NCBI RefSeq assembly: GCF_014257025.1
Contig: NZ_JACMSF010000027.1
Location: 1-64,000 of the forward strand
Direction: 5' to 3'
DNA length: 64,000 nucleotides
Source: Streptomyces cupreus
GTDB taxonomy: Bacteria > Actinomycetota > Actinomycetes > Streptomycetales > Streptomycetaceae
Part shown: piece by piece, positions 41,133-50,047 of the stretch
How the letters are laid out: every line of letters begins with the position of its first letter
Position numbering within the stretch: the first letter of the stretch is position 1
Program-made: the position numbers and the translations under genes
Notes under the pieces: model-generated
Database searches by the model: none
What the model was told of the DNA's origin: nothing
Seen by the model: only the letters and a program-made list of their open reading frames with translations

Positions 41133-42632
41133 ATGTTCCGCAGCTTGCGAAGAGCGCTGTGTGCGGTGGCCGCGGCGGTTCTGTTACCGCTGGGGGCCGG
41201 CGCGCAGACGGCCGAAGCCGCAGAGCCGGGCGCCGGCTACTGGCACACCAGCGGCCGGCAGATCCTGGACGAGGCCGGGCAGCCGGTCCGGATCGCCGGG
41301 ATCAACTGGTTCGGCTTCGAGACCGGCAACCACGTCGTCCACGGCCTGTGGGCCCGCGACTACAAGTCCATGATCGACCAGATGAAGTCGCTGGGCTACA
41401 ACACCATCCGGATGCCGTTCAGCGACGACATCCTCAAGCCCGGCACCATGCCCGACAGCATCAACTACGCCGACGGCAAGAACGCCGATCTGCAAGGGCT
41501 CACGTCCCTCCAGGTCCTGGACAAGATCGTGACGTACGCCGGACAGAGCGGCCTGAAGATCGTCCTGGACCGGCACCGCCCGGACGCGGGCGGCCAGTCG
41601 GCGCTCTGGTACACCAGCGCGGTCCCCGAGTCGACCTGGATCGCCAACCTCAAGTCCCTGGCGTCCCGTTACGCCGGAAACCCGACCGTCGTAGGCATCG
41701 ACCTGCACAACGAGCCGCATGATCCCGCCTGTTGGGGCTGCGGTGACCTTTCTGTCGACTGGAGGCTGGCGGCTCGGCGAGCAGGCAACGCCGTCCTTTC
41801 CGTCAACCCCGACCTGCTGATCATGGTCGAGGGCGTCCAGTCGTACAACGGTGTCAACGGCTGGTGGGGCGGCAACCTGATGGGCGTGGCCCAGTACCCG
41901 GTCCAGCTCGACGTGCCGAACCGCCTGGTGTACTCGGCCCACGACTACGCGACCAGCGTGGCCCAGCAGCCGTGGTTCAGCGATCCGTCGTTCCCGGACA
42001 ACATGCCCGGCATCTGGGACAAGTACTGGGGCTACATCTTCAAGCAGAACATCGCGCCGGTGTGGCTCGGCGAGTTCGGTACGACCCTTCAGTCCACGGT
42101 GGACCAGAAGTGGCTGTCCGCACTGGTCACATATCTGCGCTCGACCTCGACACACGGCGCCGACAGCTTCCACTGGACCTTCTGGTCGTGGAACCCCAAC
42201 TCCGGTGACACGGGCGGGATCCTGAAGGACGACTGGACGACCGTGGACACGGTGAAGGACGGCTACCTGGCGAGCATCAAGGCGCCGGGCTTCCCGGGCG
42301 GGCCCGGCGGCGGCGACCCCGGAGGGGACCCGGCGTCCTGTGCCGCCGCCTACACCGTCAGCAGCGACTGGGGCGGCGGCTTCAACGCCGAGGTGAAGGT
42401 GACCAACACCGGAACCCTGCCGCTCACGGGCTGGAAGGTGACCTGGACCTGGAGCGGGGCACAGCAGATCACGAACATGTGGAACGCCTCGTACACCCAG
42501 AGCGGGGCGAGTGTCACGGCCGTGAACGCGGCTCACAACGGCTCGGTCGCGCCGGGCGGTTCGGCGAGCTTCGGCTTCGGCGGCGCTCCCGGGGGCGGGG
42601 GTGTGCCCACGGTGACCTGTACTCCGGCATGA
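41133..42632 (+). CDS. Secreted GH5 endoglucanase with CBM2
   Basis: A 499-residue cellulase. The signal peptide ends near AQTAEAA (about residue 30). The GH5 catalytic domain (about 35-375) has NEP with the acid/base Glu 194, and EFG with the nucleophile Glu 314, plus the conserved RMPFSDD. A Gly/Pro/Asp linker (about 380-395) leads to a CBM2 cellulose-binding module (CAAAYTVSSDWGGGFNAEV, then LTGWKVTWTWSG and YTQSGASVTAVNAAHNG). The GTGDPGG-type linker is short. Regulation by CebR is visible upstream. A strong terminator follows. Confidence 0.94.
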   Translation: MFRSLRRALCAVAAAVLLPLGAGAQTAEAAEPGAGYWHTSGRQILDEAGQPVRIAGINWFGFETGNHVVHGLWARDYKSMIDQMKSLGYNTIRMPFSDDILKPGTMPDSINYADGKNADLQGLTSLQVLDKIVTYAGQSGLKIVLDRHRPDAGGQSALWYTSAVPESTWIANLKSLASRYAGNPTVVGIDLHNEPHDPACWGCGDLSVDWRLAARRAGNAVLSVNPDLLIMVEGVQSYNGVNGWWGGNLMGVAQYPVQLDVPNRLVYSAHDYATSVAQQPWFSDPSFPDNMPGIWDKYWGYIFKQNIAPVWLGEFGTTLQSTVDQKWLSALVTYLRSTSTHGADSFHWTFWSWNPNSGDTGGILKDDWTTVDTVKDGYLASIKAPGFPGGPGGGDPGGDPASCAAAYTVSSDWGGGFNAEVKVTNTGTLPLTGWKVTWTWSGAQQITNMWNASYTQSGASVTAVNAAHNGSVAPGGSASFGFGGAPGGGGVPTVTCTPA

Positions 42633-42636
42633 GAAA

Positions 42637-42665
42637 GGGCGCCCGGCGGTGATCGCCGGGCGCCC
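42637..42665. terminator. Bidirectional terminator after the cellulase gene
   Basis: GGGCGCCCGGCG (42637-42648), loop gtgat, CGCCGGGCGCCC (42654-42665): a perfect 12-bp stem, four bases after the cellulase stop. It is placed to end both the cellulase and the convergent serC transcripts. Confidence 0.85.
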
Positions 42666-42678
42666 CTCGAAGCAGGTG

Positions 42679-43797
42679 CTACAGCTTCTCGATCACGTAG
42701 TCGACGCACTTCGTCAGCGCCTCGACGTCCGCCGGGTCGATCGCCGGGAACATCGCGATGCGCAGCTGGTTGCGGCCGAGCTTGCGGTAGGGCTCGGTGT
42801 CGACGATGCCGTTGGCGCGCAGGACCTTGGCGACGGCGGCGGCGTCGATCTCGTCCGAGAAGTCGATCGTGCCGATGACCTGCGAGCGCTTGGCCGGGTC
42901 GGTGACGAACGGCGTCGCGTACTTGCTCTCCTCCGCCCAGCTGTACAGCCGGGTCGAGGAGTCCTTCGTACGGGCCGTGGACCAGGCGAGACCCCCCTGG
43001 CCGTTGATCCACTCCAGCTGCTGGTTCAGCAGGAAGAGGGTGGCGAGGGCCGGGGTGTTGTACGTCTGGTTCTTGCGGGAGTTGTCGATCGCCGTCGGCA
43101 GGCTGAAGAACTCCGGGACGTGGCGGCCGGACGCGTGGACGCGCTCGGCGCGCTCGATCGCGGCCGGGGAGAAGACGCCGATCCACAGGCCGCCGTCGGA
43201 GGCGAAGGACTTCTGCGGGGCGAAGTAGTAGACGTCGGTCTCGGAGACGTCGACCGGGAGGCCACCGGCGCCCGACGTGGCGTCGACCAGGACCAGCGCG
43301 CCCTCGTCGGCACCGGCCACGCGCTTGATCGGGGCGGCGACACCGGTGGAGGTCTCGTTGTGGGTGAAGGCGTACACGTCCACGCCCGCCTCGGCGACCG
43401 GCTCCGGGTGGGTGCCGGGGTCGGCGGAGACGACGGTCGGCTCGGCCAGCCAGGGGGCGAGCTTGGCGGCCTTGGCGAACTTCGAGCTGAACTCACCGAA
43501 GGTGAGGTGCTGCGACTTGTTCTCGATCAGGCCGTGGGTGGCGATGTCCCAGAACGCGGTGGAGCCGCCGTTGCCGAGGACGACCTCATAGCCGTCCGGG
43601 AGCTGGAACAGCTCGCTGATGCCCTCGCGCACCTGGCCGACCAGGTTCTTGACCGGGGCCTGGCGGTGAGAGGTGCCCATCAGGGAGGTGCCGGTGGCGG
43701 CGAGGGCGTCCAGCGCCTCCGTCCGCACCTTGGAGGGGCCCGCGCCGAAACGTCCGTCGGCGGGCTTGATGTCAGCGGGAATCTGGATCTCAGCCAC
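42679..43797 (-). CDS. serC: Phosphoserine aminotransferase
   Basis: A 372-residue PLP enzyme that makes phosphoserine from 3-phosphohydroxypyruvate (serine synthesis) and acts also in pyridoxal phosphate formation. It has the actinobacterial SerC form (MAEIQIPADIKPADGRFGAG; TSLMGTSHRQAPVKNLVGQV). The PLP Lys is K196 in YYFAPQKSFASDGG, and the Asp of DATSGAGGLPVD pairs with the ring N. The GTG at 43797 is the start. It converges on the cellulase gene, with the terminator between. Confidence 0.95.
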   Translation of the reverse strand: MAEIQIPADIKPADGRFGAGPSKVRTEALDALAATGTSLMGTSHRQAPVKNLVGQVREGISELFQLPDGYEVVLGNGGSTAFWDIATHGLIENKSQHLTFGEFSSKFAKAAKLAPWLAEPTVVSADPGTHPEPVAEAGVDVYAFTHNETSTGVAAPIKRVAGADEGALVLVDATSGAGGLPVDVSETDVYYFAPQKSFASDGGLWIGVFSPAAIERAERVHASGRHVPEFFSLPTAIDNSRKNQTYNTPALATLFLLNQQLEWINGQGGLAWSTARTKDSSTRLYSWAEESKYATPFVTDPAKRSQVIGTIDFSDEIDAAAVAKVLRANGIVDTEPYRKLGRNQLRIAMFPAIDPADVEALTKCVDYVIEKL

Positions 43798-43876
43798 GGA
43801 GTGAGGTTAGCCGGTGGGGGAAACCTGGGCGAAATGTAGTCCGTCGGCTGAGACGTTTCGCTGGTTGAGTGGATCC

Positions 43877-46738
43877 ATGACCGTTCTAGAGGCGGAACTG
43901 CGCAAAGTCGTTCGAGGTGACGTCGGTTTCAGCACCACCGCTCGGGCCCTCGTCACCATGGACGCTTCCAACTACCGCCGTGTCCCGCTCGGTGTCGTCG
44001 CCCCGCGTGATGCCGACGATGTGGCCGCCGTACTGGAGGTGTGCCGGGCGCACGGAGTGCCCGTCGTGCCGCGCGGCGGCGGGACCTCGATCGCCGGGCA
44101 GGCCACCGGGACGGGCGTCGTGCTGGACTTCACCCGGCACATGAACCGCCTCCTGTCGCTCGACCCGGAGACCCGCACCGCCGTCGTCCAGCCCGGGCTC
44201 GTCCTCGACCGGCTCCAGGAGGCCGCCGCGCCGCACGGCCTCCGCTTCGGGCCCGACCCCTCCACCCACAGCCGCTGCACACTCGGCGGGATGATCGGCA
44301 ACAACTCGTGCGGCTCGCACTCGGTGGCTTGGGGGACGACCGCGGACAGCGTGCGCGAGCTGGACGTCGTCACCGCGCGCGGGCAGCGGTCGCGGCTCGG
44401 CCGGGGCTGGGCCGGGGCGCCGGAAGGGCTGCGCGGGCTGGTGGAGGGTGAGCTGTCCCTGCTGCGCACCGGCTTCCCGGAGCTGCCCCGCCGTATCTCC
44501 GGATACGCGCTGGACGCGCTGCTGCCCGAGAGGGGCGCGGACGTGGCCCGTTCCTTCTGCGGCTCCGAGGGCACGCTCGGGGTGCTGACCGAGGCGGTCG
44601 TAGGACTCGTGGCGGCGCCACGCGCGCGTGCCCTCGCGGTGCTGGGGTATGCGGACGAAGGCGCCGCCGCCGAGGCCGCAGCGGGGCTGTTGCCGTACGG
44701 CCCGTTGACGGTGGAGGGCATGGCGGCCGACCTGGTGCCTTCGCCGGTCGCGCTGCCCAGGGGCGGTGCCTGGCTGTTCGTGGAGACCGGCGGGGAGTCG
44801 TCCGAGGAGGCACGCGCGCGTGCGGAGGCGATCGTGCGGGCCGCCGATGTCGTCGACTCCCTGGTCGTCACGGACCCGGCCGGCCAGCGGGCTTTGTGGC
44901 GCATCCGCGAGGACGCCAGCGGTACGGCGACCCGCATGCCCGACGGCAGCGAGGCCTGGCCCGGCTGGGAGGACTGCGCGGTGCCACCGGCCCGCCTGGG
45001 CGCCTACCTGCGCGACTTCCGCGCCCTGCTGACCGCACACGGACTGCGCGGAACGCCGTACGGCCACTTCGGGGACGGCTGTATCCACGTCCGCATCGAC
45101 TTCGACCTGCTCACCGAGGCGGGCATCGGCCGCTTCCGGCGCTTCTCCGAGGAGCTCGCCGATCTGGTCGTGACACACGGCGGCTCGCTGTCCGGAGAGC
45201 ACGGGGACGGGCAGGCGAGGGCCGAACTGCTGCCGAGGATGTACGGCGAGCGGATGGTCGCCCTGTTCGAACGGGCGAAGGCGATCTGGGACCCCGACGA
45301 CCTGCTCAACCCGGGCATGCTGGTCCGCCCGGCGCCCCTGGACACCAACCTCCGCTTCTCCGTCCTGCCCCGCGAACCGGTCGACGTGGCCTTCGGCTAC
45401 CCCTCCGACGCCGGTGACTTCTCCGCGGCCGTACGCCGCTGCGTCGGCGTCGCCAAATGCCGTACGACCTCGGCGACCGGCCCCGCCGTCATGTGCCCCT
45501 CCTTCCGCGCCACGGGCGAGGAGCGGCACTCCACGCGCGGGCGTGCCCGGCTGCTGCACGAGATGCTCGCCGGCGAGATCGTGACCGACGGCTGGCGCTC
45601 CACAGAGGTCCGCGACGCGCTCGACCTGTGCCTGTCCTGCAAGGGCTGCCGCTCCGACTGCCCGGTCGGGGTCGACATGGCCACGTACAAGGCGGAGTTC
45701 CTGCACCACCATTACGCCGGCCGACGCCGGCCGATGGCCCACTACACGATGGGGTGGCTGCCGGTATGGCTGCGGTGGGTGGCGCGGGTGAGGGGGGCGT
45801 GGCTGGTCAACTCCCTGGCTTCGGTACGGGTGTTGGCGTGGGCCGGGAAGCGGCTGGGCGGGGTGGCGGCCGAGCGGGAGGTCCCCCGGGTCGCTGCGGA
45901 GACGTTCAGCGGGTGGTGGCGACGCAGAGGCCCTGCGGGTGTGGGTGGATCTTTGGTCGTCCTGTGGCCCGACACCTTCACCGAGCATCTCTCGCCCTCC
46001 GTCGGACGGGCGGCGGTGCGGGTGCTGGAGGCGGCGGGGTTGCGGGTGGCGTTGCCGCCGACGTTGCGGATGCGGGGGCGGCCGGTGGGGGACGGCCGTA
46101 CGAAATGGGCGGTCTCGCTGCTGGGCGCGGGGCGTCGGGGCACGGTGTGCTGCGGCCTGACGTACATCTCCACGGGCCAGTTGGACCGCGCCCGAGCGGT
46201 ACTGCGCCGAACACTGGACCTCCTGGAACCGGTACTGGCGACGGAGGCCCCACTGGTCGTCCTGGAACCGAGCTGCGCGGCGGCCCTACGAGCGGACCTG
46301 CCCGAACTCCTGCACGACGACCCGCGCGCGGCTCGCCTCGCGGCCCGGGTCCTGACCTTCGCGGAGGCCCTGGAACGCCTGGCCCCGGACTGGACCCCAC
46401 CGCGCGTGGACCGCCCTGTCACCGGCCAGACGCACTGCCACCAACACGCGGTCCTCGGGGATGCGGCCGACCGCCGCGTACGCCAGGCCGCGCTGCTCTC
46501 CGGCGAACTGAGCGGCGGTTGCTGCGGCCTCGCGGGCAACTTCGGTTTCGAGAAAGGCCACTTCGAGGTGTCGTCGGCCTGCGCGGAGGAACAGCTCCTG
46601 CCCGCCGTGCGGGAGGCGAGCGAGGAGACGGTGATCCTGGCGGACGGGTTCTCCTGCCGGACACAGTTGGAGCAGTTGGCGGGGGTGCGGGGCCGCCATC
46701 TGGCGGAGGTGCTGGCGGAAGGGCTGGGGGAGGGCTGA
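43877..46738 (+). CDS. FAD/Fe-S oxidoreductase (GlcD-GlcF-type fusion)
   Basis: A 953-residue fusion of a FAD-binding oxidase and an iron-sulfur/CCG protein, as in D-lactate or D-2-hydroxyacid dehydrogenases. The FAD_binding_4 motif is PRGGGTSIAGQATGTG (residues near 70); FAD-linked C-terminal domain has HFGDGCIHVRIDFDL and SGEHGDGQAR. Two 4Fe-4S sites follow (CVGVAKCR with MCPSF; CLSCKGCRSDCPVGVDMATY), then CCG boxes (CCGLTYIS; CCGLAGNFGF). It would pass electrons from a hydroxyacid to quinone or a partner. ATG 43877 has no strong ribosome site. Substrate unknown. Confidence 0.9.
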   Translation: MTVLEAELRKVVRGDVGFSTTARALVTMDASNYRRVPLGVVAPRDADDVAAVLEVCRAHGVPVVPRGGGTSIAGQATGTGVVLDFTRHMNRLLSLDPETRTAVVQPGLVLDRLQEAAAPHGLRFGPDPSTHSRCTLGGMIGNNSCGSHSVAWGTTADSVRELDVVTARGQRSRLGRGWAGAPEGLRGLVEGELSLLRTGFPELPRRISGYALDALLPERGADVARSFCGSEGTLGVLTEAVVGLVAAPRARALAVLGYADEGAAAEAAAGLLPYGPLTVEGMAADLVPSPVALPRGGAWLFVETGGESSEEARARAEAIVRAADVVDSLVVTDPAGQRALWRIREDASGTATRMPDGSEAWPGWEDCAVPPARLGAYLRDFRALLTAHGLRGTPYGHFGDGCIHVRIDFDLLTEAGIGRFRRFSEELADLVVTHGGSLSGEHGDGQARAELLPRMYGERMVALFERAKAIWDPDDLLNPGMLVRPAPLDTNLRFSVLPREPVDVAFGYPSDAGDFSAAVRRCVGVAKCRTTSATGPAVMCPSFRATGEERHSTRGRARLLHEMLAGEIVTDGWRSTEVRDALDLCLSCKGCRSDCPVGVDMATYKAEFLHHHYAGRRRPMAHYTMGWLPVWLRWVARVRGAWLVNSLASVRVLAWAGKRLGGVAAEREVPRVAAETFSGWWRRRGPAGVGGSLVVLWPDTFTEHLSPSVGRAAVRVLEAAGLRVALPPTLRMRGRPVGDGRTKWAVSLLGAGRRGTVCCGLTYISTGQLDRARAVLRRTLDLLEPVLATEAPLVVLEPSCAAALRADLPELLHDDPRAARLAARVLTFAEALERLAPDWTPPRVDRPVTGQTHCHQHAVLGDAADRRVRQAALLSGELSGGCCGLAGNFGFEKGHFEVSSACAEEQLLPAVREASEETVILADGFSCRTQLEQLAGVRGRHLAEVLAEGLGEG

Positions 46739-46739
46739 C

Positions 46740-46775
46740 GGATGGGCTGAGGGATGGGCTGGGGGATGGGCCGGG
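46740..46775. repeat. Three tandem 12-bp repeats
   Basis: GGATGGGCTGAG, GGATGGGCTGGG and GGATGGGCCGGG follow directly (46740-46751, 46752-46763, 46764-46775), just after the stop of the GlcD/GlcF-type gene. The array is short and G-rich; it may come from slippage and could form a G-rich structure. No gene is interrupted. Confidence 0.7.
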
Positions 46776-46863
46776 GGACACGGCGGCGGGCCCTCGATGG
46801 GCCGGGGAAGAGCGGGGGTGAGGTCTAGCCTGGGCAAGATCAGCAACTCCAAGGAGCCCCGCC

Positions 46864-47988
46864 ATGCCCCTTCATCTCCAGCCCCTCACACGCGAGCAAC
46901 ACCTGGCCTTCGTGGCGGCGCGTCCCTCCGCCAGCCATATGCAGATGCCGTCCTGGGGTGACGTGAAGCCGGACTGGCGGGCGGAGAGCCTCGGCTGGTT
47001 CGACGAGGAGGGGCGGCTGGTCGGGGCGGGGCTCGTACTGTTCCGCCCGCTGCCCAGGCTGAAGAAGTACCTCGCGTATCTGCCCGAGGGCCCGCTGATC
47101 GACTGGGACGCGCCGGATCTGTGCGAGCGGTGGCTGGAGCCGATGCTCGCCTGCCTGAAGGCGCGGGGTGCCTTCTCGGTGAAGATGGGGCCGCCTGTCG
47201 TCGTACGGCGCTGGAGTGCCGAGGCGGTGAAGGCGGCCATCGCCGAACCGACGGCTCTGCGGCTGCGGGACGCGGAGGCGACGTCGTACGAACCGCGGGC
47301 CTCCGACATCGCGGACCGGCTGCGCAGGACGGGCTGGCGGCAGACGGAACCGGGCGGGGAGGACGGCTTCGCGGCCGGGCAGCCGCGGTACGTCTTCCAG
47401 GTGCCGTTCGCGGGGCGGTCGCTGGAGGACGTCCAGCGTGGCCTGAACCAGCAGTGGCGGCGCAACATCAAGAAGGCGGAGAAGGCGGGTGTGAAGGTCG
47501 TCCGGGGTGGTTACGAGGACCTCCCGGCCTTCTACGACCTCTACGCCGAGACCGCCGAGCGGGACCGTTTCATCCCGCGCCCGCTGCCCTATTTCCAGCG
47601 CATGTGGACCGCGCTCACCGCCGAGGACCCCGACCGTATGCGGCTCTACCTCGCCCATCACGAGGGCGAGGTGCTCGCCGCGGCCACGATGCTGACCGTG
47701 GGCGAGCATGTCTGGTACTCCTACGGCGCCTCCACCAGCCGTAAGCGCGAGGTCCAGCCCAACAACGCCATGCAGTGGCGCATGATGTGCGACGCCCACG
47801 AACTCGGCGCCGCCGTCTACGACCTGCGGGGCATCACCGACACCCTCCAGGACTCCAACCACCTCCTCGGCCTGCTCCGCTTCAAGGTGGGAACGGGCGG
47901 AGAGGCGGTGGAGTACCTGGGGGAGTGGGACTTCCCGCTCAACCGGCTGCTGCACAAGGCGCTGGATCTGTACATGGCGCGCCGCTGA
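46864..47988 (+). CDS. Fem-type peptidyltransferase (FemX-like)
   Basis: A 374-residue protein of the FemABX family, which adds amino acids from aminoacyl-tRNA to the lipid II stem peptide. The double-GNAT fold is visible in FVAARPSASHMQMPSWGDVK, KKYLAYLPEGPLIDW, and the core QQWRRNIKKAEKAGVKVVRG. The later part has AETAERDRFIPRPLPYFQRM, RKREVQPNNAMQWRMMCDAH and FKVGTGGEAVEYLGEWDFPL. It fits the streptomycete enzyme that adds the first Gly of the LL-DAP cross-bridge. ATG 46864 has AAGGAG upstream. Confidence 0.9.
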   Translation: MPLHLQPLTREQHLAFVAARPSASHMQMPSWGDVKPDWRAESLGWFDEEGRLVGAGLVLFRPLPRLKKYLAYLPEGPLIDWDAPDLCERWLEPMLACLKARGAFSVKMGPPVVVRRWSAEAVKAAIAEPTALRLRDAEATSYEPRASDIADRLRRTGWRQTEPGGEDGFAAGQPRYVFQVPFAGRSLEDVQRGLNQQWRRNIKKAEKAGVKVVRGGYEDLPAFYDLYAETAERDRFIPRPLPYFQRMWTALTAEDPDRMRLYLAHHEGEVLAAATMLTVGEHVWYSYGASTSRKREVQPNNAMQWRMMCDAHELGAAVYDLRGITDTLQDSNHLLGLLRFKVGTGGEAVEYLGEWDFPLNRLLHKALDLYMARR

Positions 47989-48102
47989 TCGCTTTCTCAC
48001 TCCCTGGGACAGCCCCGAAACGGGTTCACACGCCTGACAGAGTCCACTACCCTGAACTCGGAAGTACATCGCGATGCACGAAACCTAGCCTCAGGACCGC
48101 CC

Positions 48103-49062
48103 GTGAGCACCCCCGACGCCGTCACCTCGCCCGCGCCGACCGCCGCCGCCTCCTCTTCCGCCGCCGCTTCCGTGCCGATCGGCGCGCCGAGCCGTTGGGG
48201 TTCGCTCGGGCCGGTGGGTCTGGTGTTCGCCGGTGGGATCTCGGTGCAGTTCGGCGGGGCCCTGGCCGTGAGCCTGATGCCGAGGGCGGGCGCGCTGGGC
48301 GTGGTCACGCTGCGGCTGGCGGTGGCGGCGGTGGTGCTGCTCCTGGTCTGCCGCCCGCGCCTGCGCGGCCACTCCCGTACGGACTGGGGCACGGTCGTGG
48401 TCTTCGGCATCACCATGGCCGCGATGAACGGCCTCTTCTACCAGGCGGTGGCCCGCATCCCGCTGGGCCCTGCGGTGACGCTGGAGGTGCTGGGTCCGCT
48501 GGCGCTGTCGGTCATCGCCTCCCGCCGCGCGATCAACTTCATCTGGGCAGGCCTGGCCCTGGCCGGCGTGTTCCTCCTCGGCGGGGGAGGCTTCAGCAGC
48601 CTGGACCCCGTGGGCGTGGCGTTCGCCCTGAGCGCGGGCGCGATGTGGGCGGCGTACATCGTCTTCAGCGCACGTACGGGCCGACGGTTCCCACAGGCGG
48701 ACGGGCTGGCGCTGGCCATGGCGGTGGCGGCGGTGCTGTTCCTGCCGCTGGGGGTGGCGGAGTCGGGGGCGAAGCTGCTGGACCCGGTGACGATGGCGCT
48801 GGGCGCGGCGGTGGCGATCCTCTCCTCGGTCCTCCCCTACACCCTTGAACTCCTGGCCCTACGGCGCCTCCCCGCTTCCACCTTCGCCATCCTGATGAGC
48901 CTGGAACCGGCGATCGCGGCGACGGCAGGCTTCCTGATCCTCGACCAGGCCCTCGCCGCGACGGAGGCGATTGCCATTGCCCTGGTCATCGCGGCGAGCA
49001 TGGGCGCGGTACGGACGCAGGTGGGGCGGGGGAGGGCCAAAGCGCCGGGTACGGCGTCCTGA
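48103..49062 (+). CDS. EamA/RhtA-type metabolite exporter
   Basis: A 319-residue protein with ten membrane helices in two EamA repeats. It has GLVFAGGISVQFGGALAVSL, AMNGLFYQAVARIPLGPAVT, LEVLGPLALSVIASRRAINF and, in the second half, SSVLPYTLELLALRRLPAST and FAILMSLEPAIAATAGFLIL. The closest known type is RhtA, which exports threonine and homoserine. The GTG at 48103 is preceded by AGGACC. A Ser/Ala/Pro-rich lead of about 35 residues precedes helix 1. Substrate is inferred. Confidence 0.9.
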   Translation: MSTPDAVTSPAPTAAASSSAAASVPIGAPSRWGSLGPVGLVFAGGISVQFGGALAVSLMPRAGALGVVTLRLAVAAVVLLLVCRPRLRGHSRTDWGTVVVFGITMAAMNGLFYQAVARIPLGPAVTLEVLGPLALSVIASRRAINFIWAGLALAGVFLLGGGGFSSLDPVGVAFALSAGAMWAAYIVFSARTGRRFPQADGLALAMAVAAVLFLPLGVAESGAKLLDPVTMALGAAVAILSSVLPYTLELLALRRLPASTFAILMSLEPAIAATAGFLILDQALAATEAIAIALVIAASMGAVRTQVGRGRAKAPGTAS

Positions 49063-49131
49063 CGGTTGGCGGGGCGCGGGGAGTCGGGATGGGGCTAGAG
49101 TCGGACGCGTGCCTGTGAAGGGAACGGCAGC

Positions 49132-49494
49132 ATGAGTCTGCAGCACACGGAAGCAGAGGGCGACCGCCCGCTGATCCCCCGTCCGGAGCGCACTCCGGGC
49201 GCCCTGCGTGCCGCCTGCGCCGTAGTCGCACCTCAGCTTCTGACGGCGTACGACCAGGTCAAAGACCAAGCACTCGCTGAGGCCGTGCAGCACGGCTCGC
49301 TCAAGCCCGTGCACGCCTACCTCGATCACTGGGCCGCGCTGATTGAGATCGAGCGCCATCCGGAAACGGCGAAGGCGTACCACCGTGCCGAATACCTCGC
49401 GCACGTCTCGACCACCCCCGAAGAGGCACGCGGTCACCTGACCACCGCCAGCGGTATCTACCGCGCCGCTGCTGAGGCGGTACGCGCGGAGTGA
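49132..49494 (+). CDS. DUF6247-like protein, possible antitoxin
   Basis: A 120-residue helical protein: PERTPGALRAACAVVAPQLL, then QVKDQALAEAVQHGSLKPVH, YLDHWAALIEIERHPETAKA. It resembles DUF6247-type streptomycete proteins, which often precede a small toxin-like gene. The ATG at 49132 has AAGGGAA upstream (49119-49125). Its TGA overlaps the next start as GTGA (49491-49494). No DNA-binding motif is evident. An antitoxin role is an inference from the gene pair. Confidence 0.6.
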   Translation: MSLQHTEAEGDRPLIPRPERTPGALRAACAVVAPQLLTAYDQVKDQALAEAVQHGSLKPVHAYLDHWAALIEIERHPETAKAYHRAEYLAHVSTTPEEARGHLTTASGIYRAAAEAVRAE

Positions 49495-49748
49495 CCTGGC
49501 ACTGGGAGTACGTTCCGGACGAAGAAACCGTGGCGGCCGGAGCCCCACCCGCATTCCTCGCCGAGGTGGAAAAGAAGGCCGACGAACTGGTCCGAGCCGC
49601 CGAAGCCCTTTACCTCCACGGATTGGCCTATGAAGGGGCGGACGAAGGCGCGAAGCATGCGTTCGTGGCCGGAGGCTTCTTCGTCTACATGATCACTCCG
49701 CGCTCGGAACTCGTCACGATCTGGCAGATCACGCCCGATCCGATGTGA
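49491..49748 (+). CDS. Small protein coupled to DUF6247, possible RelE/ParE-like toxin
   Basis: An 85-residue protein with TWHWEYVPDEETVAAGAPPA, FLAEVEKKADELVRAAEALY, GGFFVYMITPRSELVTIWQI. The order helix-helix-strands, with VYMI and VTIWQI strands near the end, looks like a compact RelE/ParE fold, but the conserved catalytic residues cannot be confirmed by eye. Translation is coupled to the upstream gene by a GTGA overlap. It may be a toxin in a type II pair; a chaperone-like or unrelated role is also possible. Confidence 0.5.
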   Translation: MTWHWEYVPDEETVAAGAPPAFLAEVEKKADELVRAAEALYLHGLAYEGADEGAKHAFVAGGFFVYMITPRSELVTIWQITPDPM

Positions 49749-49774
49749 GGCCTGACCCTGCACGACCGCCCACG

Positions 49775-50047
49775 TCAGCCGAAGGCACCGTCAACGGTCG
49801 CCGTGACGAAGAGGGCGAAGCTCTTCGGGGTGACGGTGACTGTTCCGTGGGCGGGGTTCTTGGAGTCGCGGATGGCTATGTGGGGGGTCAGGTCGGCGAC
49901 CTCTACGCAATCACCGCCGGTGTCGCCGCTGTACGACGACTTCCGCCAGGCGACAGAGCCGACAGGGGCGCACTCAACACACTGCCCGCCGGTATCGCCG
50001 CTGTAGGAAGACTTACGCCAGGTCGCGCCCGTCAGGTTCGATTCCAT
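49775..50047 (-). CDS. DUF397 protein with a duplicated motif
   Basis: A 90-residue protein with two copies of the DUF397 core: TWRKSSYSGDTGGQCVECAP (residues 9-28) and AWRKSSYSGDTGGDCVEVAD (33-52), then the normal single C-terminal part (IAIRDSKNPAHGTVTVTP). Most DUF397 proteins have one or two such motifs over about 60-80 residues. The ATG at 50047 has GGAGG upstream and overlaps the 3' end of the XRE gene by 35 bp. With XRE-DUF5753 it forms the BldB/WhiJ-type pair typical of streptomycetes. Confidence 0.88.
   Translation of the reverse strand: MESNLTGATWRKSSYSGDTGGQCVECAPVGSVAWRKSSYSGDTGGDCVEVADLTPHIAIRDSKNPAHGTVTVTPKSFALFVTATVDGAFG

Noticed and set aside
43886..45988. Minus-strand open frame of 700 codons
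   Set aside because: Antisense to the FAD/Fe-S oxidoreductase with well-defined cofactor motifs.
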